64,000 nucleotides of DNA from Hirsutella rhossiliensis (Eukaryota > Ascomycota > Sordariomycetes > Hypocreales > Ophiocordycipitaceae), in the NCBI RefSeq assembly GCF_020360975.1, contig NW_025408687.1, positions 558,001 through 622,000 on the forward strand. The letters run 5' to 3'. This document shows positions 1 to 12,706 of the stretch, in pieces (within the stretch, counting starts at the first letter, position 1; each line of letters opens with the position of its first letter). Position numbers and translations under genes: made by a program. The notes below the pieces were generated by a model. That model had not been told where the DNA came from. It made no database searches and was given only the letters and a program-made list of their open reading frames with translations.

Positions 1-428
1 ACGCTCACCCACTTTGGGTTGGCAGCCTTGACGAGCAGCGGCAGGGTCGCTTGGTACAGCCAGACAAGGCCATAGACGTTGGGCTCGATGTGGGCCTGCA
101 TGTCCTCCCGCTTCACCTCGGACACCTTGGGCCAGCAGTAGCTGATGCCGGCGTTGGCGATGACGAGGTCAAGGTGGCGGATGCCATGGACCTCCTCGAG
201 CTGCTTCACGGCGGCGGCGGCGTCGGAGGCGGCGGTGGCGTCGACCTTGACCACGATGAGGGAGGATCCCGGGCCTTTGGGGAGGTCGGCGAGCGCCTTG
301 GACGTTTCGTGGTCGGGGTTGCGGTTGGCAGCAATGACAACGTGGTTTGGCCGGGCGAGGTAGAGTTCGAGGAGGCCCTTGCCGATGCCTCTGTTTGCAC
401 CGCTGATGAGCACAGTGTATGGCGCCAT
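1..428 (-). CDS. Short-chain dehydrogenase, nor-1/AflD-like ketoreductase, first exon only (runs off the left edge)
   Basis: The ATG is at 428 on the minus strand, and 140 codons run to position 9, where a GTGAGC donor begins. The rest of the gene lies outside the window. The N-terminus carries the SDR nucleotide-binding glycine motif SGANRGIGKG (about residues 9-18). An acidic/Asp position sits in VVKVDAT, and the NNAG-like motif ANAGIS is near residue 91. The catalytic Tyr-x-x-x-Lys should be in the missing part. The overall pattern resembles fungal norsolorinic-acid-reductase-like SDRs, which are cytosolic NADP(H) ketoreductases common in polyketide clusters. It is on the same strand as the hydrolase at 1444-2556 and may be a tailoring enzyme of the same cluster. 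That link is inferred from proximity. Substrate unknown. Confidence 0.85.
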   Translation of the reverse strand, partial: MAPYTVLISGANRGIGKGLLELYLARPNHVVIAANRNPDHETSKALADLPKGPGSSLIVVKVDATAASDAAAAVKQLEEVHGIRHLDLVIANAGISYCWPKVSEVKREDMQAHIEPNVYGLVWLYQATLPLLVKAANPKWVS

Positions 429-1443
429 GGTGGTGTTTTTACGTGCTGTTGAGGATCCTGATGGGCGTGAAGAGGGAAATAGACGAGGATATCGGTTCAA
501 GTTAGGAGAGATCGATACAGCTGGTGTGTCTTCTTGCCAGCACCTTGACACGTCAGGAACAATCCCCTCTTATTAGTCTCATCCGACCAGGGATATGAGA
601 GCCTCATAGGAAGCCATTTCGCATGGAAATGGCCTCATCTTTGACGCAAGCTGACAAATAGCCAAAGGTAGGGGCATCGGTCTCGTGCAGGTCAAGAAGC
701 AGGTTGAGCATGACATACAGTTGTCCCCGCCGGGGAGCCAACAGAATCATGCGCATTCGCCTGTTCGGTAGCATAGGTTTCCACAGTATAGAGATGACAA
801 ATGCAAGACGTCGCGAAGCATAAACGCCATGAGCAGCTCATCCGGCTTGCGTCTACAAAAACACGCGTCGCCATTGGAGCATGCAATGTAAGCTCGAAGC
901 CGTGTAATGAGCAGCAATTGCCGCTTTAGGCAGCGCCCCTCGAGGCTACCGGCAAGGTTCCCGAGCTTGAGGCGCCCACCCTTTCGGTATGACGAAATAT
1001 GCCGGTAAGCCAGCTGAAACTGGCTTGTCGATGCAATGTAAGCTTTCCCAGGGTTCGAGGCTCCGGAGAAGTGGGGCCTGCAAGGTCAGCCTCGTGGGTC
1101 CCCGAACCCCGGGAACAAAGTGGGGCATGCAGGGTAAGCGGCTGGACCCGGGCTCCCGGGGAAATGTGGGGCATTTCAACGTTCTCCCCGATCCGGACGG
1201 CGGGAGCCACTTCATCTTGGAATCACAGATCCTACGATTGGACAGCCACCAGCTATTGACAAAGACCTCTTGATTTTGTGGGCAAAGCGCTCGTTTTCGC
1301 TCCAACAAATTATCTTGGTGAGGCGGAGGAGTGTAAACCCTACGAACAGCATTAATGCCATCCGCAGAGAGAACATGCGCAGTAGAAAGTCCATTCAATA
1401 CACATAGTCTATTATTCTATATACGCTTCTTCTCGAAACCTCC
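429..1443. other. Intergenic, SDR promoter and hydrolase 3' flank; repeated short motif
   Basis: No convincing gene is present. Between about 880 and 1140 a motif close to ATGCAATGTAAGC occurs four times (starts near 881, 1031, 1078 and 1126). Three GTGGGGC words lie at 1071, 1120 and 1166. The function of these is unknown. Confidence 0.5.
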
Positions 1444-2556
1444 TCATTCCTCTAATGCCTCCTTGATAAAGTCCACCTGGGCATCCAGGATTTCCTCAGA
1501 TCCTTCCCCACTGAGCACCGTCAGATGGCCCTTGCCTGCGGCACGATACAGCGTCGTCTTGGGCTGCTGCTTCCCAAACCGCTCAAAGGCCTCCTCCTGT
1601 TCCTGGGCCGGCGAAATATCATCCAGCTCCGGCACGACCATCATGACGGGCGCCCGCACCATGTCCAGCAGCTCCACGGGGCGGAAGACGGCCAGGTTGC
1701 GGTACGTCTGCAGCGTGACGCGGTCGCGGAAGCCCGGGGCCCCGCGGTCGACGACGGCGCGCATAAACTCGTAGGCCTCGAGCCCGCCGGGCCCCCCCGA
1801 CCCGGCCATGCCGATGGGGTTCTCGCCCCGGCTGTTAAAGGGCGGCAGCGAGACGGCCTCGTTGCCGCGCAGCTGCGACTCCCGGTCGCGGATCAGCTGC
1901 GCAAAGGCCCGCTCCCGCTTCGACGGCTGCACGAAGCTGAATATCGGACACACCATGACAACCGCCCGTGCACGCCGGTCCACTGCCGCCGAGCAGGCGC
2001 TCACCGTCGCGCCAAAGGACATGCCCCAGAGCACGATGCGGTTGGCGTCGACACTCGGAAACGTCGCCACGTGTGTCAGGACGTCTGTGTCGACGACGAA
2101 GAAGAGTCAGAGGACGTAGCTTGAGTGACACGTAGCAGCCAGAGGTGCAAAAAGACTGTCGAACCGGCAAGGAACTGGCATTGACGCACCTGAGAGGTCC
2201 TCGGCCTGTTGCAGCGGGTTTATGTAGTTCCTGGGCAGCCCGTCGCTGTCTCCAATGCTTCGCGGGTCATATATGAGCGCGTTATAGCCCGACGACTGGA
2301 ACCGCTCCGCAATCTCTGGCAACAGCATTTCCTTGACGCAGTTGAACTGGTACCTCTCGAGTGAGCTCATGGGCCAGGCAGGAAAAAAAGGGGGAGGTTG
2401 CTGCGCAGGCCGTCTGGAAGTCGAGGGAGCACTTACACCATGTGTCATTATGATGGCCGGCGCTGGCCCCTGCTGGACTGCGTAGAACAGCCCGCGGAGG
2501 ACGACTCCATCCACGGTCGGACACTCGACTTTCTGGCAGCGAGCGAGGGAAGCCAT
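1444..2556 (-). CDS. Alpha/beta hydrolase of the af380 polyketide-transferase family (putative trans-acting thiohydrolase)
   Basis: Predicted exons are 2556-2437, 2346-2190 and 2084-1444 (introns of 90 and 105 bp, both GT..CAG), giving 305 aa. The ATG at 2556 is chosen because the open frame upstream has no other ATG. The segment after intron 1 joins as HGFNCVKEM, and residues around 75 read YDPRSIGDSDG, a hallmark of the af380/AKT2/Bref-TH group. The nucleophile elbow is GMSFGA (Ser), the acid is likely in VPELDD, and the catalytic His is in GKGHL near the C-terminus. Known members release or transfer the chain from an HR-PKS that lacks a thioesterase. The HR-PKS next door ends in an ACP, so this protein is the likely product-release enzyme. 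It is transcribed divergently from the PKS. A simple esterase or peptidase role cannot be excluded. Confidence 0.87.
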
Positions 2557-4313
2557 TTGATGTCCTAGTGCGCAACGCAACTTTCAACGGTCAAGTGGTT
2601 TGTGCCTTGGTCGATGGACAAGTCTGCACAGCAACACGTTCAGTTCGTGCGAGCCCAAGTATTTGACGTCCTTATCCTGCATTTGAGCGTCTCTGTCTCG
2701 TCTCACCTTGCCGTCATCAAGCTCTTCCCTCCTCCACCCTCTCATGGCGTGGACACAGCCACGGCCCCCGGGATTACCTTGCCTCTGCTCCGCGGCAGCT
2801 TGAGTATAGCGGTGAGCATACCAGAAGCTTGCGAGAGCGCGCTCCACAAGTGAGTCAAAAGTCCCCACGATAGTGGGTGATACCATCGTGGTCGCAGGCA
2901 TCCAATCCTTCTCACAGGCTTCCACGAGGCTTACCCCAACCTCGGGATCCACCGACCGGGGTAGCACGTGCATAATCGCATCTGGAGAAGAATGCGCATT
3001 TCGGAATCTCGCCTCGATATAGCATGGCCTGCCATGTGGTGCCGGGCATATATGCATGCACGTAGGATCCTGGTGGATAGCGTCTACAACGTGCTTACCC
3101 GCAGTCGGACCTGGTCGAACTGACACACGGCAAGCAAATCACGCCATCCCATGTCGAAGAATGTTGCGCAAAAGAATGGCAGGCATGGCAGCGAGGCCCG
3201 GCAGAAAGACTCACCAAAAGATGGCCACGGTTCGCATGTCGAGCGCCTGGCCGACTTCACGCTCGTAAGCTAGCTCGAGGCCTGAAGTCTGGTCTTACCC
3301 ATCATCACCACACCATTGCGGTGCAAAATATGGCTCAAAGACCAGCCTAGAAGGCACGCCGGCTCCTCTCACACGAGATATCGGGGAGGCCGAGCCTTGA
3401 TCCCCTCCGGTTGACACCATGGGCTTACCATCAGCCAGGGGTAGCAAGAAAACGGACTCATCGAGGCCCTGAACAGCCTCTCCATGCTTTGCCCAGTTCG
3501 TTGAAGCCGGATCACCGACCTCTCCAAATATTCGCTGTGGATACCACGATGCTCATGACGGCGGCGAGACCCACCGCCGTGACCCGCGCTCTCCTCGACT
3601 TCCTGATACCATGGCAACTAATGCTGACCAGTGCTTTGTGCCATTCGCAGAATCCCCTCATGTTCCTGTCGAGCTACGCAAGCGCGGACCCAAGTTCCTC
3701 CATGCCAGGAAGCTTATGGGCCAGTCTACACACGCCTTCCGCTACACCAAGCTTCTAGAACAACAAGATAGCCGCCTTGGCGAGTACCAGGATGGGCCGC
3801 ATGGCCACGTTTCCGGGATCCAGAATCATACATACCCATCTCGATACTCGGCACAATCATCCATCAGCCCCGGATGCGCGGTCCTGGGCTAGGCTTAGGC
3901 CCTGTCAGTCTACGTCAAGGTCTATCCTTCGGTATTCGGGTTCCGAAGGCTCGAGGTCATGCTGGCTCCTATCACGGCCTCAAGGCTCTCGCATTGCCCC
4001 TTCTGCCCCGTCTTACGGCCGACCCCCTCCGTCTTACGGCTCAGAGGTGCTTCGAGAGGCCGGCCGAGTGATCCTTCGTCTTATGCCGGAGCCTGTTGTG
4101 ATGCGGGATGGATCGGGCTGTTGATGTGAGTTGGAGTCATCGGTCCATTCGCCACTGTCCGTGTCAACCTGAGCTCGAAATGTCGCATCTACAAGAACGT
4201 CAGTAGCCCGCTCGGTCTCTTCCTCCTCAGCACCTCAACATCTCTCCCCGTGTTCAAACATTCATCTCCATCTCTCCTCGACCTTCTCGTCTCCCCGGGC
4301 TTCAATCACCTCT
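2557..4313. other. 1.75-kb region between divergent hydrolase and PKS genes; no intact gene
   Basis: This interval must contain both promoters. Several stop-free stretches exist, mainly on the minus strand (2584-3126 and about 3316-3562), with plausible donors such as GTGAGT near 3221. I could not join them into a gene or recognise a family. They may be relics of a lost cluster gene or chance. Confidence 0.4.
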
Positions 4314-7300
4314 ATGCCAGTCAACATGGCATCCTCAAACCACATCCAAGAGCCAGTCGCCATCATTGGCTTGGCGTGCCGGCTTCCTGGCGGCAACAAT
4401 AGCCCGCACAAGCTGTGGGACTTCTTGGAGCGAGGCGGAATCGCGTCAAACAAGGTCCCAGAATCACGCTTCAACATCGAGGGTCACTGGGACGGGTCCC
4501 TCAAGCCCCGTACCATGCGGCCCTCGGGTGGCATGTTTTTGGAAGACGTCGACCCCGCCGACTTTGACGCCTCCTTCTTCGAGATCTCGCGGACCGAGGC
4601 CATCTCGATGGACCCGAACCAGCGTCAGATGCTCGAGGTCGTCTTCGAGGGGCTCGAGAACGCCGGCATTCCCTTGGAGAGCCTCAACGGGGCGCCGGTC
4701 GGGTGCTTTGTGGGATCCTATGCGTCCGGTGAGTTTCCGGGCTCTGAGCCGCGCTCTTACTCTTGCTCTTGGACGAACCAAATAGCTAACTCTGTCCCCA
4801 GACTACGGTGACATGCAAGGCCGCGACCCCGAAGACCGGCCGGCAAGCATCACCGTCGGCGTGGGACGCGCCATCATGGCCAACAGACTCAGCCACTTCC
4901 TCAACATCAAGGGGCCTAGGTGAATATGACCGCAAATCCATGCATCAAATCGACTGGATCCTGACCCGAGTCTTGTTTTGCAGCATGACCATCGACACTG
5001 CGTGCTCCGGTAGCCTGGTGGCCCTCGACATTGCCTGCAGATATCTCCAGTCCCGCGAGATCGACGCCGCCATCATCGCCGCCAGCAACCTCTACCTCAA
5101 CCCCGAGCACGTCATGGACATCGGCGCCGTCGGCCATGCCCACTCGCCCACCGGGCTGTGCCACACCTTCGACATCGATGCTGACGGGTACGTCAAGGCT
5201 GAGGCGGTCAGTGCCGTCATCGTCAAGAGGCTCTCCGACGCGATTCGCGACCGGGATCCCATCCGGGCCGTCGTCCGTGGCTCCGCAACCAACAGCGACG
5301 GCCGCACGCCCGGCATCGCCAGTCCCAGCGCCGACGCGCAGGCCGCCGCCATCCGAGCCGCCTATGCCAAGGCGGGTATCACCAATCTCAACGACACGGC
5401 TTATCTCGAGTGCCACGGCACCGGGACACAGGTGCGGGCTGGCGGGCCCCTTTCCGGCCGAGCAGCGGCTGACAGACAAGTCCTTTTAGGCCGGCGATCC
5501 CACAGAAGTGAGCGGCGCCTCGTCCGTCTTCGCAAAGACGAGGCCTGCGGATAAACCTCTCATCATCGGCTCGGTATGCTTGAGGGCCCCTTGAATGTGT
5601 GTTGTAAGTGTCGGGTCGTAAAGGCTAACAACCCGGGCGCCCCTGCTCCCTCATATAGATCAAAAGCAACATCGGTCACGCCGAGCCAGCGGCTGGCATA
5701 TCCGGTCTCATCAAAGCCACCATGGCCATTGAAAGGGGCATCATCCCTGGGACTCCAACCTTCCAGACCCCCAATCCGAAGAGTATGCTTGGCCCCCTAT
5801 ATGTGTTGGGTGATGCACTCGACGCTGACAGCGTTCCGCACTCGCAGTCGACTTTGCTGGCCTCAGGGTGAGGGCTTCGCGGGCAGCGCTCCCATGGCCT
5901 GAATGTACAGTCCGCCGAGCCAGTGTCAACTCGTTTGGCTACGGCGGCTCCAACGCCCACGCCGTGCTGGAGCAGCCGAGTCTGCCCGGCGGTCCGCACC
6001 ACGTTTCTTCGTATGTGTCCGACGACGACGACCTTGCCATGGACGATAGAGAGGACTCGGAGCGTCCATACACGCTCGTGCTGTCGGCCAACGACAACGC
6101 CTCCCTGCGCGCCAACATCAAGGCCCTGTGCAACCACCTGTTCAACCCGCGCGTCAGGGTCAGTCTCGCCGACCTAGCACATACGCTCGCGGATCGACGG
6201 ACCCAGTTCTGGCATAGAGCATTTGTCACGACCCGCAGCACGGAGCTTAATGAGAGCGCTTTCGTCGTCGGCAAGAAGAACTCTGAAGCGCCACGTCTCG
6301 GCTTCGTCTTCACCGGCCAGGGTGCCCAGTGGCCCCAGATGGGCAAGGCTCTGCTTGAGTTCTTTCCTTGGACGAGGACGATCCTGCAGGAGCTCGACGG
6401 CGTCCTGCAGAGCCTCCCCGACCCTCCCAGCTGGTCGTTGGTGGACGAGCTGACCGAGACCCGGAGCGCCGAGCACCTCCGCCAGCCCGAGTTCTCACAG
6501 CCTCTCGTCACCGCACTACAGCTTTGCATCGTCGCCGTGCTGGAGAGCTGGGGAATCAAGCCGCGAGCCGTCGTCGGCCACTCGTCTGGGGAGATTGCCG
6601 CGGCGTACGCGGCGGGCCTGCTTGACCGAGCGGCCGCCATCAAGGCAGCCTTCTACAGAGGACGGGCTGCGCTGAACCGCAAGGATGAGGCAGACGGCGA
6701 CGTCGGCATGCTGGCCGTGGGCCTGGACGCGGATTCGCTCGCGCCGTACCTGGAAAAGTACGCCGGCCAGGCCTGGATCGCCTGTTTCAACAGTCCCAGC
6801 AGCTTGACTGTGTCTGGGAGGCGTCCAGCGCTCCAGGCCCTTGCCGAGGATGTGCAGGCCGACAAGCACTTTGCCAGGCTCCTGCAGGTGGACTTGGCCT
6901 ACCACTCGGAGCTGATGGGGGTGATAAGCCAGGAGTACGAGCGGCTTCTGAACGAGGCCGAATTCGCGTCTTCCCCTGGAACCGTTTCCGGTACGTCCAT
7001 GTTCTCCTCCGTCACCGGCAGCAAGCGGACCACGGCGACGGACGCACTATACTGGAAGACAAACATGGCTTCGCCCGTCCGCTTCGACCGGGCAGTCCAG
7101 GAGATGCTCGCCGATGCCGACGCGCCCAACTTCCTCGTCGAAATCGGCCCCTCTGGCGCTCTTGCAGGGCCCGTCTCGCAGATCCTCAAGTCGGCGGCCA
7201 ACGGTTCCGAGGTCTCGTACTGCGCCGCATGGTCGCGCGGCAGCGATGCCGGGCGGTCCATGTTCGATCTCGTCGGCCGTCTATTCGTCGCCGGCGAGCC

Positions 7301-10300
7301 CATCAACATGTCGCAAGTCAACCAGTTGACGCCCAGCGATGAGCGCCCGCGGACCATCATCGACCTCCCCAACTACGCGTGGAACCACTCGGTCAAGTAT
7401 TGGCACGAGAATGCGTCCAGCAAGGACTGGCGGTTCAAACAGTACACCAGCCATGACCTGCTCGGTAGCAAAGTCCTCGGCACGCTGTGGACGGCGCCGA
7501 CGTGGCGGAAGCTCCTCGACATTGCCGACATTCCCTGGCTCAAGGACCACAAGATGGGGACCGACGTCCTCATGCCGGGCTCTGGCTTCATCACCATGGC
7601 CGTCGAGGCCTTGTACCAGAAGTCGCGCAGCACCGCCCCCGACAACGTGGTCATCACCCGGCCGAATGACCTGTGCTACAGATTGAGAGACGTCCGTTTC
7701 GAGAAGGCCCTGGTCCTGGAGGAGGGGAAGAACGCCGTCATCGTTCTCTCGCTGGCTCAGCAAAAGGGTTGGCACGAGTTCCGCATCGCGTCTTCGACAG
7801 ACGACGTCCACACCGAGCACTGTTCCGGCCGGATCCGTCTGGAGGATCCCGTCGACCTCCCCTTGGCCGAAACTGACCAGGCCGCGCTCAAGTTTCCCAC
7901 GCCCAGCAAAGTCTGGTACAAGGCCCAGGCGGAGGCTGGCTATGGGTTCGGTCCGGCCTTTCAGAAGCTGCTCAAGGTCGAATCCGTCAGCGGCCAGCGA
8001 CACTGCCGCAGCCTAGTGTCACTGGACGAGCCGGAGTCGAAGTGGTCCCCTCAATCTTGCTACCCAATCCATCCCGCTGCCCTGGACGGGTGCTTCCAAA
8101 CCGTCACGCCATCTCTCTGGTCAGGAGAGCCCAGCTCTCTAACCACCGTCTTGGTCCCGGCCATGATTGATGAACTCGTCATCAACAAAACTCCCGATCG
8201 TCTTCACGAGGGTCTCTCGCTTGCAAACTCGGAATACTCTGGCCGTGGCCGCCTCGAGGAAGCAAAGAGCTACTTTTCCAACTGCTCCGTGTACAACCCA
8301 GAGAGCGGCGCGCTCTTAATGCAGATGAAAGGCCTTCGCTTTGCCAAGCTGGACGTGGGCGAGAAGCCTGACCCGCACGTGTTCGATTGCGTCTCCTGGA
8401 AGCCGGACATAAGCTTCCTGTCCCAAGAAAGGCTCTTCCATCTGGGCTCTGCCGCTCTCGAGGCCAACGCGCGCACCATTGTCGACCTCATCGCGCACAA
8501 GACACCTGCGCTCAGGGTTTTGGAAGTCAACCTCGAGCCGAGTGACACCTCTTGCTTTTGGTTCGACGACGACTCGGCCACGCCGCGGGCTGCATATGTC
8601 CAGTACGACTTTGCCTCCTGCGATGCCAGCAGCCTCGTTGGAGTCCAGGCCACGTACCAGAACAGGAGAAGTTCGTCGTTCCTCCTGGTCAACCTCAGTG
8701 GTGAGGACATCGGCCTGCCAGAGGAAGCAGTATATGACCTTGTCATTCTCAAGACGGCTCAAAAGTCGAGGACCAAGGTCAATACGTTAATCGAGCATCT
8801 CAGCCCTCGCGTTTCCAGTGATGGCTACGTTCTCTTGATGCAGCAAAGGGATGTTGTGGAGCGCGCAGACTCCGACGACGACCAACAAGCGTCGGACACA
8901 CCTAGGACGCTGGCATCGCCCGAGACGCCAGGGACCCCTGGCTCAATGTCTGAGAGATCTATGTCGAGTCTTTCCCCCGAGACTCCTGCTAGCTCCACCA
9001 CCACGAGGGCCGCGACACCTGACGGCGAGAACCACCCCAAGAGGCGGCTGCTCGAGCTCAAGGCCGTCGAGCAGCGGTTTCGCGCTTCAGGGACGGCGTT
9101 GCAAATTGCACTGGAAGCGAACGGCTTCAGCCGGACCTTGCACCTGGCTGGTGATAATGCGTGGTGCCTATACACCGGCGGAGCGAAGAGTCTGGATGTT
9201 GCACACTCTCGCAACTGCTGCGTCGTCCGGCTCTCCGAGACTACCCCAGCCTTGTCGCCGGCCATCGGAGCTGCCCTGGGCGCGGCTGGATGGAGAGTCT
9301 CGGAGCAAGCCTTCTCGGCTTCGAGCACCGACTTACCAACGGAATCCGTCATTCTTGTCCTCGATGAGATGCAGCATGGCCCTATGCTAACACAGGCCAA
9401 CTCGAGGCAGTGGGATGCTCTGAAGATGCTCGTCTCCTCCGGCCAACACATCCTCTGGGTCACAAAAGGCGCTCAATACAAGGTGACGGACCCTGACAAC
9501 GCCCTAGTCCACGGTCTGTTCCGCGTTGCTCGCAGAGAGGACCCCAGCGCCAAGCTCAGCGTGCTGGACGTCGAATCAGGCAGCGGACCTGCCACGGCCT
9601 GGGCCATCGACGCAGTGCTCGGGTACTTGAGTGCCAAGAAGCCTGATGAAGCGGCTACAGAGACCGAGTTCGTGGAGCGCGGCGGCATCTTGTATGTTCA
9701 TAGGCTTGTGCCTGATGCCAAGGTCAACCGCTTCAACCAGGACGACCGAGAAGGCGCAGAACCCGTCGTCAAGAGCCTTCGCGACACCGAGACGGCCGTA
9801 CAGCTTCGCGCAGAGCGGCTGGGGACCTTTCAGAGCCTCATGTGGTGCGAAACCGACGTCGAAGCGGTCCCGGTTGAGTCGGCCAAGGTCGAGGTCGAGG
9901 TCGCCGCCGTCGGCGTCAATTTCAAGGTGAGCCAGCTCCGATGGCCTGACTTGGCGAGCAGTTCCGCTTCACCGAGACAGTCGAGATACTAAGCAGAGTG
10001 TGCTGCAGGACGTGGCCGTGACCATGGGCATCGTGCCCGAGAACGAATACGCGTTGGGCTACGAGGCAGCCGGCGTCGTAAAGCGGCTTGGGCCTGGCGT
10101 GACCGAGTTCAAGGTCGGAGACCGCGTCTGCTTCCTAAACAGCGGCAGTTATGCAAATCGCCTTCAGGTTCCCGTGGGACGGGCTCACACGATTCCGGAC
10201 TGGATGAGCTTCGAGGTACGTTGGAGAGGCCGACGCCCATGGCGCCCACGCCCAGATCCACGAGACGCAGACACTGACTGGCCTTGTGCTTACAGGAGGC

Positions 10301-12393
10301 GGCAACCATCCCTTCGGTGTACCTGTGCTCTATCTATTCCCTGTACGACATTGCCAATCTGCGGCAAGGCCAGGTGAGGAGCCCCAGATGCCGATGCGGC
10401 ATGCGAATTTGGTCTAACATGGCGCGTATTAGTCTGTCCTCATCCACTCGGCGTCCGGCGGCGTCGGCATCGCCTGCATCCAACTGGCCCAATACAAGAA
10501 GGCAGAGGTGAGCTCGAGGCGCTGTCTGGAGGCAAAGAACGGTTGTGGCTGACGAGATGGCAACCAGATATTCGTGACCGTCGGCACGGACGAGAAGCGC
10601 AAGTTTCTTGCCGAGACGTATGGGATCCCTTACAGCCACATGTTTTCCTCCCGAAACACCAAGTTTGCCAAGGAGATACTCAAAGCAACCAGTGGACGGG
10701 GCGTCGACGTCATCATCAACTCGCTGACGGGGGAGCTGCTCGATGCTTCGTGGCGCATCTGCGCTGATGGTGGCACCATGGTCGAGATTGGCAAAAAGGA
10801 CATTGTCGACCGCAACAGCTTGTCCATGGAGCCGTTTGACCGCAACTGCTCGTTCAGGGCCATGGACTTTTCCTTTACCAGGGACATTGTCGACCCGTTG
10901 ATTGCAAGGTGCGTGAAAGGCCCAATCCTCCTCTTATCGGTAATTCTTGGTTGGAGCAGACTTGGTGCTGACCTCTCCATCTCTTCGCTTAGACTGCTGG
11001 ACCAAATCTTCGACTTGGTCGACGGTGGGCACATTAAGCCCATCCACCCCATCACCACGTTTGGTTTTGATGCGGTCCCAGCGGCATTGGCCTACATCCG
11101 CAGCGGCCGTCACTTGGGCAAGGTTGTCATATCCGATGAGAACAAGGAGACGGCGCATGTTCCCGTTAGGCCTGCAACGCGGAAGCTACAGCTGCGGCCG
11201 GACGCTGCCTACCTCATCGTCGGCGGTCTCAAGGGCCTGTGCGGCTCGCTGGCCATCCACATGGCGCGCAACGGGGCGAGGCACATCGTCGTGTGCAATC
11301 GAAGCGGCATCGCCGACGACGCGTCGCAAAAGGTGGTGACAAATTGCCTCGCCTATGGGTGCGAGGTCGTCGCGGCCAAGGGAGACGTTGCCGACATGGG
11401 GCTGCTGCGGAGGGCGTTTGCCGAAGCTCCAAGGCCCATCGCCGGCGTAATCCAGGGTGCCATGATGCTCAGGGTAAGTCGATGATGCGTGGGGACTGCA
11501 ACATATGCTCGGCTGACAGACGAATCAAGGACAAACCATATGAGACGATGACGGTTGATGACTGGCACGCGGCCCTCCACGCCAAGATGCACGGCACCTG
11601 GGGCCTGCACCGCATCTCACTGGAGCAGGCGGAACCACTTGACTTCTTCACCATGCTCTCGAGCATCTCCGGCATCGTGGGCAACAAGGGGCAGGCCAAC
11701 TACGCGGCGGCGAACACGTTCCTCGACGCCTTTGCGTTGTACCGGCAGTCGCTCGGCCTTGCAGCCAGCTCGGTCGACCTGGGCCTCATCGAAGACGTGG
11801 GCTACGTAGCCGAGCAAGACCACGACAGCCTCGAGGCCCGTTTCGACAAGAGGCAGTGGACGCCGATTGGCGAGGCCACGCTGCGCCGCATCCTGACGTG
11901 CTCGGTGCTCCAGCAGGACGGGGCGGCGCCCATCAACCCGAGCAGCGTCGCACAACTCATCACCGGCATCGGCTTCCCGCTGCCGCGGGACTCGGACCTT
12001 GCCGGCGAGGGCCGCTTCGGCTACCTCATCCAAGGCGACGCCACCACCACCAGCACTGGCGACGTCCAAGGCGGCAACGAGGAGCTGCGGGCGCTTCGCA
12101 TGCTGCACAAGTCGGCGCCCGACGACCGCGCGGCGCTGGTCAAGGCGTGCATCAGGGTGCTGGCGGGACAGCTGGCCAAGATTCTGCGGCTGGGCGACGA
12201 GACGGGGGCGGAGCTGGAGCCGGCCAAGCCGCTCATGGCCCTCGGGCTCGACTCGCTGGCGGCCGTCGAGCTGCGCAACTGGGTGCGGGCCGAGCTGGGC
12301 GCCGAGCTGACGACGCTCGAGATCACCGGCGCCAGCTCGCTGACGGCGCTGTGCGAGAAGCTGGTGTCGAAGCTGCCGGCGGCGGCGAGCTGA
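4314..12393 (+). CDS. Highly reducing type I polyketide synthase (KS-AT-DH-silent MT/structural KR-ER-KR-ACP)
   Basis: Twelve exons are predicted: 4314-4728, 4802-4919, 4984-5431, 5490-5573, 5659-5782, 5848-9926, 10009-10215, 10296-10373, 10433-10507, 10568-10908, 10993-11473 and 11530-12393, giving about 2437 aa. All phases fit. KS (about 15-440) has the Cys185 motif [15 protein letters not shown] and [11 protein letters not shown] (about 545-860) has [10 protein letters not shown] and GHSSGE (Ser642). DH (about 925-1225) has [14 protein letters not shown] (His964) and LDGCFQ (Asp1143). Residues 1230-1700 are a linker with no SAM-binding motif and a structural KR. ER (about 1720-2035) has [11 protein letters not shown] (about 2055-2290) has [10 protein letters not shown] and the active-site Tyr in [12 protein letters not shown] has LGLDSL (Ser2392). 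There is no release domain, matching the neighbouring hydrolase. A Ser/Thr/Pro-rich insert lies at about 1400-1460. A second ATG at 4326 has better context and could be the true start. Product unknown. Confidence 0.95.
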
Positions 12394-12706
12394 GACGGAG
12401 GCGACGCAAGAGATGCGACGAGTGGCCGCGGTTCATTGATCCCGTCGTGTTTGTAATATACTGAAATCGATATAGACTTGGAGTTTTGACTTTTCCATCC
12501 AACAGACAAGCAGTTGATTGACGGCACGGCAGAATGCATTTCCGTGCCCCACCGTGGACTTCATCCCGTATTACTCCGCTAAGACTTGTCAAGCCAGCAG
12601 CTCGCCACCCGTAATCGCTCGTCATCGGCGTGGACCCGTGAGACGCAGGACGGGCGTGCCTGGGAAGTATGGACCTCATCCCTTGCTAGCCCCTGAGCAG
12701 TCGAGC
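12394..12706. other. Short intergenic gap between PKS and regulator
   Basis: This 313-bp gap holds the PKS 3' region and the promoter of the bANK regulator. No element is recognised. Confidence 0.5.

Noticed and set aside
2107..2580. Longer N-terminus for the hydrolase starting at 2580
   Set aside because: That start would be TTG. The first ATG in frame is at 2556 and gives the usual family length.
4583..4592. ATCTCGCGGA, a match to the TOXE tox-box consensus
   Set aside because: It lies inside the PKS coding sequence. I found no match in the flanking promoters, so it is probably chance.
8500..8560. Possible active C-methyltransferase domain in the HR-PKS
   Set aside because: The SAM-binding glycine-rich motif is absent. 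Only a degenerate counterpart is seen.
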